Positions 54,730 to 63,044 of a DNA stretch of 64,000 nucleotides are shown here, piece by piece. Under the pieces are notes generated by a model. It was not told where the DNA came from, made no database searches, and saw only the letters and a list, made by a program, of their open reading frames with translations. Origin of the DNA: Cyanobacteria bacterium FACHB-471. Its GTDB lineage: Bacteria; Cyanobacteriota; Cyanobacteriia; Elainellales; Elainellaceae. The position numbers and the translations under genes are program-made. How positions within the stretch are numbered: position 1 is the first letter of the stretch; each line of letters begins with the position of its first letter. The stretch is from NCBI GenBank assembly GCA_014695345.1, contig JACJOC010000049.1:1-64000 (forward strand), in the 5' to 3' direction.

Positions 54730-55800
54730 ATGGCTAAAGTTCTTGATTCCAGTGCAGTGTTAGAAGTCCTTAAACCTGTGCAAGACCCTGAACTCCGCAA
54801 GAGTTTAGTAGAGCTAAATATGATTCGCAACGTCGAGATCGACAATGGCAATGTCAGCTTTACGCTGGTGCTGACTACGCCTGCTTGCCCGTTGCGTCAA
54901 TTCATCGTCGAAGAATGTGAGCAAGCGATCAAGACTCTTCCTGGAGTAGAAAATATTTCCGTTGAAGTCACTGCGGAGACACCGCAGCAAAAATCTTTGC
55001 CCGATCGCACTGGAATTGAGGGAGTGAAAAACATTCTGGCAATCTCCAGCGGCAAGGGTGGCGTGGGCAAAAGTACCGTTGCGGTTAACGTCGCGGTTGC
55101 ACTGGCGCAAGCGGGCGCAAAGGTTGGATTAATTGACGCAGATATTTATGGACCAAACGCACCCACCATGCTAGGGCTAGCAGATGCCAAAATTGTGGTA
55201 CAGCAGGGAGCACAGGGAGAAGTGCTGGAACCCGCTTTCAACTATGGAGTAAAGCTGGTTTCGATGGGCTTTTTGATTGATCCCGACCAGCCGGTAATCT
55301 GGCGTGGGCCAATGCTGAATGGAATTATTCGGCAGTTTCTCTATCAAGTCCGCTGGGGCGAATTGGACTATTTGATTGTAGATATGCCACCTGGAACGGG
55401 GGATGCTCAGTTGACGATGGCTCAAGCGGTGCCAATGGCAGGCGCAGTCATTGTTACGACTCCGCAGACGGTGGCGCTGCTCGATTCCCGTCGAGGCTTG
55501 CGGATGTTCCAGCAAATGCAGGTGCCCGTTTTAGGAATTGTTGAAAATATGAGCTACTTCATTCCACCGGATGCACCAGACAAGCAATATGACATTTTTG
55601 GATCAGGTGGTGGTGAAAAAACCTCTAAAGAGCTAAATCTGCCCCTGCTGGGCTGCATCCCCTTGGAAATGTCTTTGCGGCAAGGGGGCGATCGCGGCAT
55701 TCCAATCGTGGTTGAATCCCCGGATTCTGCTTCGGCACAGGCGTTGAAGGCGATCGCCCAACAAATTGCAGCACGAGTCTCCGTCGCTGCTCTCGCCTAA
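54730..55800 (+). CDS. mrp: Iron-sulfur cluster carrier protein Mrp/ApbC family
   Basis: 356 residues from ATG 54730 with GGAG at the right distance. N-terminal DUF59/MIP18 domain (about 1-85: LKPVQDPELRKSLVELNMI) and P-loop ATPase with GKGGVGKST (108-116), YGPNAPTMLG and VDMPPGTGDAQLT. In bacterial ApbC a C-terminal CxxC after the VENMSxF motif bridges a [4Fe-4S] cluster; here it reads NMSYFIPPDAPD, with no cysteines. That is common in cyanobacterial and plant HCF101-like proteins, which use other cysteines. Role in Fe-S delivery is by family. Confidence 0.93.
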   Translation: MAKVLDSSAVLEVLKPVQDPELRKSLVELNMIRNVEIDNGNVSFTLVLTTPACPLRQFIVEECEQAIKTLPGVENISVEVTAETPQQKSLPDRTGIEGVKNILAISSGKGGVGKSTVAVNVAVALAQAGAKVGLIDADIYGPNAPTMLGLADAKIVVQQGAQGEVLEPAFNYGVKLVSMGFLIDPDQPVIWRGPMLNGIIRQFLYQVRWGELDYLIVDMPPGTGDAQLTMAQAVPMAGAVIVTTPQTVALLDSRRGLRMFQQMQVPVLGIVENMSYFIPPDAPDKQYDIFGSGGGEKTSKELNLPLLGCIPLEMSLRQGGDRGIPIVVESPDSASAQALKAIAQQIAARVSVAALA

Positions 55801-55838
55801 CCCCTATATCCCACACCCCATACCCTATACCGTCCCGT

Positions 55839-57095
55839 ATGCTGCAACGCTCCGTAGTCCGTTTAAGCTGGAGAACTCTCCTCCAACCCTGGCAAGAAGT
55901 AGACTGGCTGATGTTTTTCGTGCCCATCGCACTCACCGTCATTGGCGGCATTTTTATTCGTAGTACGGAACTCAATCGGGGAGCCAGCGATTTTTGGTGG
56001 CAGCACTGGGTAGTTGGTGGCATTGGGCTAGTAATGGCGCTGGTGATTGCCCGCTCTCGCTACGAAATTTTAGTGCAGTGGCGCTGGATTATCTACGGTA
56101 TCACCAACCTCTCTTTGCTAATAGTGATCCTGGCTGGTACAGATGCCAACGGTGCTCAAAGCTGGCTAGAGATTGGCAGTTTCAACGTGCAGCCCTCTGA
56201 GTTTGCCAAAGTTGGACTGATTGTTACCCTGGCAGCCATAATGCAGGAGCGAACTGCCTCCACGATTTCCGCAATGCTAAAAGTGTTGCTGATTACCGCT
56301 GTTCCTTGGATTCTGATTTTGCTTCAGCCAGACTTAGGAACTTCTCTCGTATTTGGGGCGATTACATTAGGGATGCTCTACTGGGGCAATGCCAATCCGG
56401 GCTGGCTGATTTTGCTAGTTTCCCCGCTAGTTTCTGCCATTCTGTTTGGTGTGTACCTGCCTGCCTGGTTAGGTTGGGTTGCACTGATGATTGTGATTGC
56501 ATGGCGCACCCTTCCCTGGAGTTGGTATGGAGCGTTGGGTGCAGCAGCAGTCAACCTGCTTTCTGGGGGATTAGGTCACGTTCTGTGGGGGTTGCTGCAG
56601 GACTATCAGAAGGACAGACTAATTCTTTTCCTAGATCCGGACAAAGACCCTACAGGAGGCGGATATCACCTGATTCAGTCAAGAATTGCGATCGGAGCAG
56701 GTCAACTTTGGGGACGCGGACTCAATCACGGCACCCAAACTCAACTTAACTTTATTCCAGAACAGCATACCGACTTCATTTTTTCAGCCATTGGAGAAGA
56801 GCTCGGATTTGTTGGCTGTATCGCAATTATTCTCGCATTTTGGCTGATTTGCCTGCGATTAGTGATTATTGCTCAAAACGCCAAGGATAATTTTGGGTCT
56901 TTGCTGGCGATCGGCGTTCTATCGATGATTGTGTTTCAAGTGTTAGTCAACATCGGCATGACCATCGGTCTTGCACCAATTACAGGAATTCCTTTACCCT
57001 GGCTCAGTCATGGGAAAGCAGCACTGTTAACTAATTTCGTTGCGATCGGGCTGGTTGAGTCAGTCGCTAACCATCGCCATCGATTAAGGTTTTAG
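55839..57095 (+). CDS. rodA: Rod-shape determining protein RodA (SEDS peptidoglycan polymerase)
   Basis: 418 residues with about ten helices. Family motifs: GAQSWLEIGSFNVQPSEFAKVGL in pieces, QPDLGTSLVF (162-172) and IPEQHTDFIFSAIGEELGF, where Asp312 is the putative catalytic residue of SEDS glycosyltransferases. It polymerises lipid II for cell elongation. The final FVSYG motif region reads GIPLPWLSHGKAALL, with His instead of Tyr. It starts 39 bases after mrp, so possibly cotranscribed. No close penicillin-binding partner in the window. Confidence 0.95.
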   Translation: MLQRSVVRLSWRTLLQPWQEVDWLMFFVPIALTVIGGIFIRSTELNRGASDFWWQHWVVGGIGLVMALVIARSRYEILVQWRWIIYGITNLSLLIVILAGTDANGAQSWLEIGSFNVQPSEFAKVGLIVTLAAIMQERTASTISAMLKVLLITAVPWILILLQPDLGTSLVFGAITLGMLYWGNANPGWLILLVSPLVSAILFGVYLPAWLGWVALMIVIAWRTLPWSWYGALGAAAVNLLSGGLGHVLWGLLQDYQKDRLILFLDPDKDPTGGGYHLIQSRIAIGAGQLWGRGLNHGTQTQLNFIPEQHTDFIFSAIGEELGFVGCIAIILAFWLICLRLVIIAQNAKDNFGSLLAIGVLSMIVFQVLVNIGMTIGLAPITGIPLPWLSHGKAALLTNFVAIGLVESVANHRHRLRF

Positions 57096-57120
57096 ACAGC
57101 AGAGAGTTAGACAACAAAGA

Positions 57121-57203
57121 AACCGGATAAGCTTCAATATCCGGTTAAGGGGAAAGGGAGAAAAGGGAAACACTGAGGTATTTTTTTTCTCCCTTTCCCT
57201 TTT
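57121..57203 (+). terminator. Tandem hairpins after rodA
   Basis: A 9-bp stem AACCGGATA/TATCCGGTT (57121-57146), then a 15-bp stem GGGAAAGGGAGAAAA (57150-57164) with 57185-57199, followed by TTTTGTCC. The second carries a long T-run in its loop side. Together they probably end the rodA transcript. Confidence 0.75.
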
Positions 57204-57271
57204 GTCCTTTCCTAAAAAGGATTGAGATAAACTTCTAAATAAAGTTACTGTTCGTTAGCCAAAGACAAGCC

Positions 57272-57466
57272 ATGATTTTGCCAGGTTCAGCCGTTCGAGT
57301 CAAAAATGTGGATGATATCTACTATGCCTTTCAGGGTTTAGTGCAGCGAGTCAGCGACGGCAAAGCAGCCGTTTTATTTGAGGGTGGTAATTGGGATAAG
57401 CTAATTACCTTTCGCTTGTCGGAGTTGGAGCTTGTTGATGCAACTGCTGGGCGTAGCAAAAAATAA
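57272..57466 (+). CDS. ndhS: NAD(P)H dehydrogenase-like complex subunit NdhS
   Basis: 64 residues, matching the size of cyanobacterial NdhS. SH3-like fold: [55 protein letters not shown]. NdhS is the ferredoxin-docking subunit of the photosynthetic NDH-1 complex in the thylakoid membrane and supports cyclic electron flow. No ribosome site of note. Isolated transcript after the rodA terminators. Confidence 0.9.
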   Translation: MILPGSAVRVKNVDDIYYAFQGLVQRVSDGKAAVLFEGGNWDKLITFRLSELELVDATAGRSKK

Positions 57467-57670
57467 CCTAAATTGTGTCTTAAGCAAGGCATTTTTGGGT
57501 TATGTATGGGTCAATACAGATCCATTAACACCACACTCTGTCTATGGGGTGTGGTGTTTGAGTAAGTTCAGTCCTTCAATTGACTTGATTGATTAGTTCA
57601 GTTGAGGCTGGTGTCTCTATCTTCAAGTAGAGATTCCCATTCAACTTCAAACAGATTTAAAGCTGCCCCT

Positions 57671-58348
57671 ATGCGCCTTCCTCTGCCCCAGTTCTTTAGC
57701 CAAAACCGCCATCCTAGCTATATTGCAGAGGTGATTGAAACTGCAACTACAGAGTTTTTGGCGCAATGTTTGGAGCCTGAGGATTTAAGCTTTGCGGCGA
57801 TGCCGCCCTTTGGCAGTTGGGTGAAGGCGGTCGATGAAGAGTCAGGAAATCAAATTTATGGGGTGGTTTATCATGTGACGACTAGTCCGATTGATTCGGT
57901 GCATCGGGCTAGAGCTTTGGGCTTGTCTCTGCAAGATTTGCGAGAGCAGCAACCGCAAATTTTTGCCATGCTGAAGACTGAGTTTCGGGCGGCAATCGCT
58001 GGCTTTCAACCGCGTCGCACCTCTACCGACGGACACCGAAATGGCAATCAGTTAAGTGATACCATTCACCAGCACTTGCCACCGCGCCCCCCCCAAATTC
58101 ATCAGGCCGTCTACTATTGTGACCCGGAAGAGGTGATTCGCTTTAGCGAAAAGCTAGATTTTTTGCGAACGCTGCTTCAGGTTAGAAATGCTCCAGTTGA
58201 GAGCCTTGCTGCCGCAGCTATACGAGAAATTTACCAGTTGCGTCAGGGCGATCGCGCCTGGTTAGTGCAGGCGGGGCGATCGCTCAGCATCCTGCTCAAA
58301 GACGACTACGATCGGCTGCGCGTCATCCTCGACCAAATTTACCTCTAA
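57671..58348 (+). CDS. HAS-barrel domain protein, conserved in cyanobacteria
   Basis: 225 residues from ATG 57671 (MRLPLPQFFSQNRHPSYIAE); a longer frame from 57602 is not supported. The N-terminal part (about 25-110) with PPFGSWVKAVDEESGNQIYGVVYHVTT is the HAS barrel (HerA-ATP synthase barrel), a small beta-barrel seen at the start of HerA and F1 subunits. The second part is helical (LDFLRTLLQVRNAPVESLAAAAIREIY). In archaea HAS-barrel proteins work with HerA; here no ATPase gene is adjacent. Function unknown. Confidence 0.82.
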   Translation: MRLPLPQFFSQNRHPSYIAEVIETATTEFLAQCLEPEDLSFAAMPPFGSWVKAVDEESGNQIYGVVYHVTTSPIDSVHRARALGLSLQDLREQQPQIFAMLKTEFRAAIAGFQPRRTSTDGHRNGNQLSDTIHQHLPPRPPQIHQAVYYCDPEEVIRFSEKLDFLRTLLQVRNAPVESLAAAAIREIYQLRQGDRAWLVQAGRSLSILLKDDYDRLRVILDQIYL

Positions 58349-58518
58349 ACATCCAAATACATACCAGGCGAAATTTACATTTCTGATTGCGTGGATGCAT
58401 CAGCATTCACCTCCCAGCCCTCATTCCGCAGCCTCCCATCTTTATTAAACCAGCTATCTTGGGGCGGATTGTTGTCTCTCTGATTCGTCATCTACCCTAG
58501 AAGACTTGGCTCAAGCCC

Positions 58519-60636
58519 ATGCATATAGAACCAGTTGTTTCCTTTGCCATCCTGCTGGCAGTGATTTTGATTGTCCCCATCTTTTTCGAGCGGCTACGGC
58601 TGCCCGGATTAGTAGGTTTGCTAGCCGCGGGAGTCGTGTTAGGTCCAAATGGACTCAACCTATTTCAGACAGAGTCCGAAACCATCCGGCTACTCTCTGA
58701 CATTGGGTTAATTTATCTGCTATTCATGTCAGGGTTAGAGGTTGACATTGAGCAGTTTCAGGCGACAAAACATCGCTCGGCTGGCTTTGGTTTCTTCACA
58801 TTCATCGTGCCTTTGATCTTTGGCACGATCGTGGGACGGTTTTTTGGCTTTGGATGGAATCCAGCAATTTTAATTGGTTCTTTATTTGCCTCCCATACGC
58901 TATTGGCTTATCCCATCATCAGCCGCATGGGAGTGGTAACGAACGAAGCTGTGACCGTGACCATTGGGGCAACCATCTTCACTGATATTGGAGCGCTCCT
59001 GGTTCTAGCAGTGTGTATTGGGATTCATGGGGGCGATTTTGACACCTTCAGCCTGATCAGATTATTGCTGTCGATTGTGATTTACTCTGCCCTCGTCCTA
59101 TTCGGATTCAACTGGCTGGGCAAAGAGTTCTTCCGGCGATCGGGTGATGAAGAAGGCAATCAATTTCTATTTACTCTACTGGCAGTCTTCGTTGCCGCAG
59201 TTGGAGCAGAGGTTATTGGGGTCGAAAAAATCGTTGGGGCATTCTTGGCAGGTTTAGCGGTTAACAGTGCGGTTGGAGAAGGCCCGGTCAAAGAAAAAGT
59301 ACTGTTTGTCGGTACGGTGTTGTTTGTGCCAATTTTCTTTATTGACCTGGGTCTATTAATTGACATTCCTGCTTTTATCAGCAGTTTAGGGGCAATTCGG
59401 CTGACTATAGCGATCGTGGTGGGGTTAATCAGCAGCAAGTTTATAGCCGCTTTTCTGGCCAAGCTAGCTTATCGCTATAGCACCCGTGAAATGATTACGA
59501 TGTGGTCGTTGTCGATGCCTCAGGTCGCTGCGACACTGGCAGCCACGCTAGTAGGGGTGCGAGCAGGGTTGCTAACGGAAGATGTGTTGAACGCAGTAGT
59601 TGTATTGATGCTGGTGACAGCGACTCTAGGTCCGCTGATTACGGCTCGCAGTGCCGCCGGATTGATTCCATTAGAAGGCAACTTGGAACCCGGAAGTTCC
59701 GCTGCAGTCTGGGGAGAAGATCTGTCCAGTCAGGCTTTGACTGTGGTTGTGCCAGTTTACAACCCCCAAACTGAGCGTTACCTGATTGAGATGGCAGCTT
59801 TGCTGGTCAAGCATGAAACAGGCAAGGTGGTACCTCTCTCGATTACGGCGGCTCACGCTCACATGGATGCACCTGAGCTAAGGAAAGCGTTACAGGGAAG
59901 CGATTTGCTGCTGAACCGAGCTACCGAAATGAGTCGGGGTTTTGGAGTAGAGGCTGAATCTCTGCTGCGGATTGATGACAGCATTGCTCAAGGAATTAGC
60001 CGAGCCAGCCGAGAAGAAGATGCCAACCTGATTATCATGGGTTGGGGAAGAACTACCGGATTGCGGGCGCGATTGTTTGGCAATGTGATTGATAGCGTTC
60101 TTTGGGCTTCCCACTGTCCGGTTGCGGTGACTCGTCTGCTTGATTCACCTACTAATATTCGACGTATCCTGGTGCCGATTGAAAACTTGACTCATCAAGC
60201 AGTGAGAATGGTGCGGTTTGCTGAGATTTTGGCAGATGAAAATCAGGCGCAAGTAACTCTGCTGCATGTGTGCGATCGCCATGCTTCTCCCAATCGAGTG
60301 ACCTGGATGGAGTCACAGTTAAGGCTGCTGTTGGCTAAATGTTCTCCGGGCAGCAATTCTAAGATTCGCATTGTTCCGAATGACGACGTGGTTGGCGCGA
60401 TTTTGCAGGAATCCAAGTCTTACGATCTGGTAGTTTTGCGATCGCTGCGTCAACGGATCAGCGTGGGTGAATTGGCAATCAGCGATGTCACAACTCAAGT
60501 CGTGAAGCAATTGACCTGTTCTCTGGTGATGTTAGGGGAACCTCAGCGTCAGAACAGCGCTGTGTTGTTTGCTAGCAATTCGGGTATCCCAGTAGCTAAC
60601 CTTCCTGATCGGCAAGAACCTGCAATTGAAGGATAG
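58519..60636 (+). CDS. CPA2-family cation/proton antiporter with C-terminal USP domains
   Basis: 705 residues. Twelve or so membrane helices in the first 390 residues (LRLPGLVGLLAAGVVLGPNGL, LSDIGLIYLLFMSGLEVDIEQF, ASHTLLAYPIISRMG, GATIFTDIGALLVL with the acidic ion-binding region) define a Na+/H+ or K+/H+ antiporter of the monovalent cation/proton antiporter-2 family. The C-terminal part holds two universal-stress-protein-like domains (about 404-545 and 553-680), probably binding nucleotide. Such transporters help salt or pH tolerance; specificity unknown. ATG 58519 chosen. Terminated by a large palindrome. Confidence 0.93.
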   Translation: MHIEPVVSFAILLAVILIVPIFFERLRLPGLVGLLAAGVVLGPNGLNLFQTESETIRLLSDIGLIYLLFMSGLEVDIEQFQATKHRSAGFGFFTFIVPLIFGTIVGRFFGFGWNPAILIGSLFASHTLLAYPIISRMGVVTNEAVTVTIGATIFTDIGALLVLAVCIGIHGGDFDTFSLIRLLLSIVIYSALVLFGFNWLGKEFFRRSGDEEGNQFLFTLLAVFVAAVGAEVIGVEKIVGAFLAGLAVNSAVGEGPVKEKVLFVGTVLFVPIFFIDLGLLIDIPAFISSLGAIRLTIAIVVGLISSKFIAAFLAKLAYRYSTREMITMWSLSMPQVAATLAATLVGVRAGLLTEDVLNAVVVLMLVTATLGPLITARSAAGLIPLEGNLEPGSSAAVWGEDLSSQALTVVVPVYNPQTERYLIEMAALLVKHETGKVVPLSITAAHAHMDAPELRKALQGSDLLLNRATEMSRGFGVEAESLLRIDDSIAQGISRASREEDANLIIMGWGRTTGLRARLFGNVIDSVLWASHCPVAVTRLLDSPTNIRRILVPIENLTHQAVRMVRFAEILADENQAQVTLLHVCDRHASPNRVTWMESQLRLLLAKCSPGSNSKIRIVPNDDVVGAILQESKSYDLVVLRSLRQRISVGELAISDVTTQVVKQLTCSLVMLGEPQRQNSAVLFASNSGIPVANLPDRQEPAIEG

Positions 60637-60664
60637 GTAATTCATTCGTGGTCTTCCGGCGATG

Positions 60665-60708
60665 AGGAAAAAAGGGTGTGTGGGCTTGCCCACACACCCT
60701 TTTTTCCT
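60665..60708. terminator. Bidirectional terminator between convergent genes
   Basis: 21-bp perfect palindrome AGGAAAAAAGGGTGTGTGGGC (60665-60685) with its inverse 60688-60708 and only a two-base loop (TT). A-run on one side and T-run on the other suit both strands. Confidence 0.95.
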
Positions 60709-60745
60709 TACCTAAACGATTAGCACCATACAACGAACCATCACA

Positions 60746-61810
60746 TCAGCTAGGAACTGCGACAAATGCGTTGACAGACGCTTTTAACTGCTGCAATTTT
60801 GCGTAGGCTTGTCCAGAGGTGAGGAGCTGTTCTGCTTGAGCTAAACCGGATTGCAGATCAGGGCTGGCACCGCAGCGCCAGAGGTAAAAGCCACCATTCC
60901 AGATAGCGGATTGCATCATCTCGCCGGGTTGTCCTTGCAAAACGGATTGAATGTCTTCGACGAGTTGTGTTGTGGTAGTTAGAGGAACGTCTTTGCCAGC
61001 CAGGTCATAATCCCGACAGGACAGCAGTAGACGCTCTAGAGGAGCCTGACTGTCAGGTTGACCGATGCCAATGATGGCAGTGCGATCGCGAGGCAGGTCA
61101 CAGCTTCCTTCTAACCCTTTGACGGTGGCAAACTGGTTGACTCCTCGCAGTGCAAAGGTTTCTGTAAACATGGTCTCGGTAGGCGGATGGACAAATCCCG
61201 CAACGATACGAGCATTTCCGGCATAGGGTGACCAGATTAGCTCAACCGTTGCCAGAGGTGGACGTTTGCCAATTTGATCGCGATAGGGAACTAAGCCCTG
61301 CGCTAGCGGAAAGTGATAGGGCAGGTAAACAAACCCCAGTCCGGTTTGTTCTAAAACGGTTTGAACCTGGTCAAGCGGCAGCGCCCAGTTAACCCCCAGT
61401 CCTCGCCAAACCTCAATCAGGGGAATGCCGTGTTTGGTCGGCATTCGATCGCCCCCATGCATAATTACCGGACAATCTGCTGCAGCCAATATTAGAGCTG
61501 TGATGGGGCTGAGCGGTGCGGTGCGCGATCGCCCATCATAAGGAATTCCCAGAACCGTTACTGGGTGGGTAGAGGCGATCGGTTGCAGCTTGGGCCCAAG
61601 CTGATCGTAGGTATCTAGAATACCGGCTAGCTCTTCGCCCGTGGGTCGCTTAATCCGATGAGAGATCATAAATGCGCCAATCTGAGCGGGAGTCGCTTCC
61701 TGGGTCAACATCATCCGGGTTGCCTCAGCTGCTTCCCAACGTGTCAAATTCCTGCTTGTGTGGGTACCACTGCCGACTCTTTTTAATAACTCCCTGAACG
61801 CATCGCTCAT
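60746..61810 (-). CDS. Anthranilate phosphoribosyltransferase-like protein (TrpD2/YbiB type)
   Basis: 354 residues. The fold is clear from LTRWEAAEATRMMLTQEATPAQIGAFMISHRIKRPTGEELAGILDTYD (in pieces), then a C-terminal domain. The PRPP-binding GTGGD of TrpD is replaced by GIPYDGRSRTAP, and the KHGxR region by KHGIPLIEV. Proteins of this TrpD2/YbiB kind do not make phosphoribosyl anthranilate in E. coli and bind DNA instead. It follows the LysR gene by 39 bases on the same strand and may be regulated by or with it. Function uncertain; not the tryptophan enzyme. Confidence 0.85.
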   Translation of the reverse strand: MSDAFRELLKRVGSGTHTSRNLTRWEAAEATRMMLTQEATPAQIGAFMISHRIKRPTGEELAGILDTYDQLGPKLQPIASTHPVTVLGIPYDGRSRTAPLSPITALILAAADCPVIMHGGDRMPTKHGIPLIEVWRGLGVNWALPLDQVQTVLEQTGLGFVYLPYHFPLAQGLVPYRDQIGKRPPLATVELIWSPYAGNARIVAGFVHPPTETMFTETFALRGVNQFATVKGLEGSCDLPRDRTAIIGIGQPDSQAPLERLLLSCRDYDLAGKDVPLTTTTQLVEDIQSVLQGQPGEMMQSAIWNGGFYLWRCGASPDLQSGLAQAEQLLTSGQAYAKLQQLKASVNAFVAVPS

Positions 61811-61849
61811 CGTCCTAGCCCTGGTAAAAATATAAGGTTATCTCATTGA

Positions 61850-62821
61850 TCAGGAGTGCCGAATCTGGCAATGGGCAGCGGATGGTGAGGTATCGGCATT
61901 CGTCTGAGGCAGTTTTGCTGTATCGTTCTCTGGAGCAAATAACTGATGCACCAGTTCCCGAAAGCGCTGAATAGGAGGAATTTGCAACCGATCTTGAGTT
62001 GTCACCAAAACGACCTGCCGAATTAAAACTGGAGCCTCAGTTGGGCGAACCGCTAGTGTCGCATCTAGCTGGGCATCTAGGATAGCAGCTTTAGGCAGCA
62101 GGGCAATCAGTTCTCCCTGACGCACTATTCCCCGAAAAGCATCCAGTGTGTTCAGTTCTAATACAGCATTTAACACTGCACCCTGGCGCTGGAACTGCTC
62201 CTGCACCAACCGCTGCATTCCATAGCCATCCTTAAATACGACCTGGGGATAGCGTACTAGCTCAGTCCAGGGCACCTGTTCGTACTGAGTTAGGGGATGC
62301 TCAGCCGCCATCAAAATCTCGACTGGCTCATTATAAAGAACATCCGTGACCATCTCCGGTGTTGCGGTTAGGAAACGATTATTCATCACGATCGCCACGT
62401 CTACCAGTCCATCTTTTAAGACTTTAAGGGCGCGATCGCTGCCCAGAGAGGTAACGCGCAACTGCACATCTGGATAATCTTGGCAAAAGCGCTGAAGCAC
62501 AGGCGGCAAATAGTAAGCACAGACGGAATGGATTGCGGCAATGCATAGTTCTGGCTGTTTGCCTTCGCGCAGGTCTGTTAGCTCTTGAGTCGCATTTTGC
62601 CACTCTTGACAGATTTTGCGGGCGCGAGGGAGGAAGCGATCGCCTGCCAACGTTAACTTTGCCTGAGCAGTCCGATGAAATAGCGGCAGACCCAAATCTG
62701 CTTCCAGGCTTTGAACCTGACGGCTAATCGTAGACTGAGTTACACCACAGAGACGGGCAGCCTGCTGAAAGTTGCCCGTCTCTGCTACTGCTAAAAAAGC
62801 CTTCAACTGCTCTAGACGCAT
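61850..62821 (-). CDS. LysR-family transcriptional regulator
   Basis: 323 residues from ATG 62821 (MRLEQLKAFLAVAETGNFQQ). The longer frame to 63013 is rejected because it lacks LysR similarity. N-terminal winged helix (AARLCGVTQSTISRQVQSLEADLGLPLF) and the two-lobe effector domain (LCIAAIHSVCAYYLPPVLQRFCQDYPDVQL in pieces, GELIALLPKAAI). Effector and targets unknown; the TrpD2-like gene 39 bases downstream is the obvious candidate. No ribosome site seen. Confidence 0.9.
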   Translation of the reverse strand: MRLEQLKAFLAVAETGNFQQAARLCGVTQSTISRQVQSLEADLGLPLFHRTAQAKLTLAGDRFLPRARKICQEWQNATQELTDLREGKQPELCIAAIHSVCAYYLPPVLQRFCQDYPDVQLRVTSLGSDRALKVLKDGLVDVAIVMNNRFLTATPEMVTDVLYNEPVEILMAAEHPLTQYEQVPWTELVRYPQVVFKDGYGMQRLVQEQFQRQGAVLNAVLELNTLDAFRGIVRQGELIALLPKAAILDAQLDATLAVRPTEAPVLIRQVVLVTTQDRLQIPPIQRFRELVHQLFAPENDTAKLPQTNADTSPSAAHCQIRHS

Positions 62822-62924
62822 GGAGATGTAGCTAAGATCACACTTTATTCTCGATAGCACGACCTTAGCGGATCTCAGAATCCTGTTTGGTAGGCTAATG
62901 CACATTATCGCGATTCCCCTAGCA

Positions 62925-63018
62925 AGGAGCACTAGTGAATGAGGAGATACGATCGCCCCTACCCATCCACTAGTGCTCCTCGTGATCAGATGGGCAAGTA
63001 TAGCTTTGCCCATCTGAT
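62925..63018 (-). terminator. Pair of perfect hairpins after the RTX gene
   Basis: Stem AGGAGCACTAGTG (62925-62937) with 62968-62980 (13 bp) and stem ATCAGATGGGCAA (62985-62997) with 63006-63018 (13 bp, 8-base loop). They lie downstream of the RTX gene on the minus strand and upstream of LysR. Neither has a strong T-tail. Confidence 0.6.
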
Positions 63019-63044
63019 GCTTGGGGATTGATCAGCCTTCAAGA

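Noticed and set aside
62822-63013. 64-residue N-terminal extension of the LysR regulator
   Set aside because: LysR proteins start at the MRLEQLKAF helix; the extension has no similarity and reaches into the terminator hairpins.
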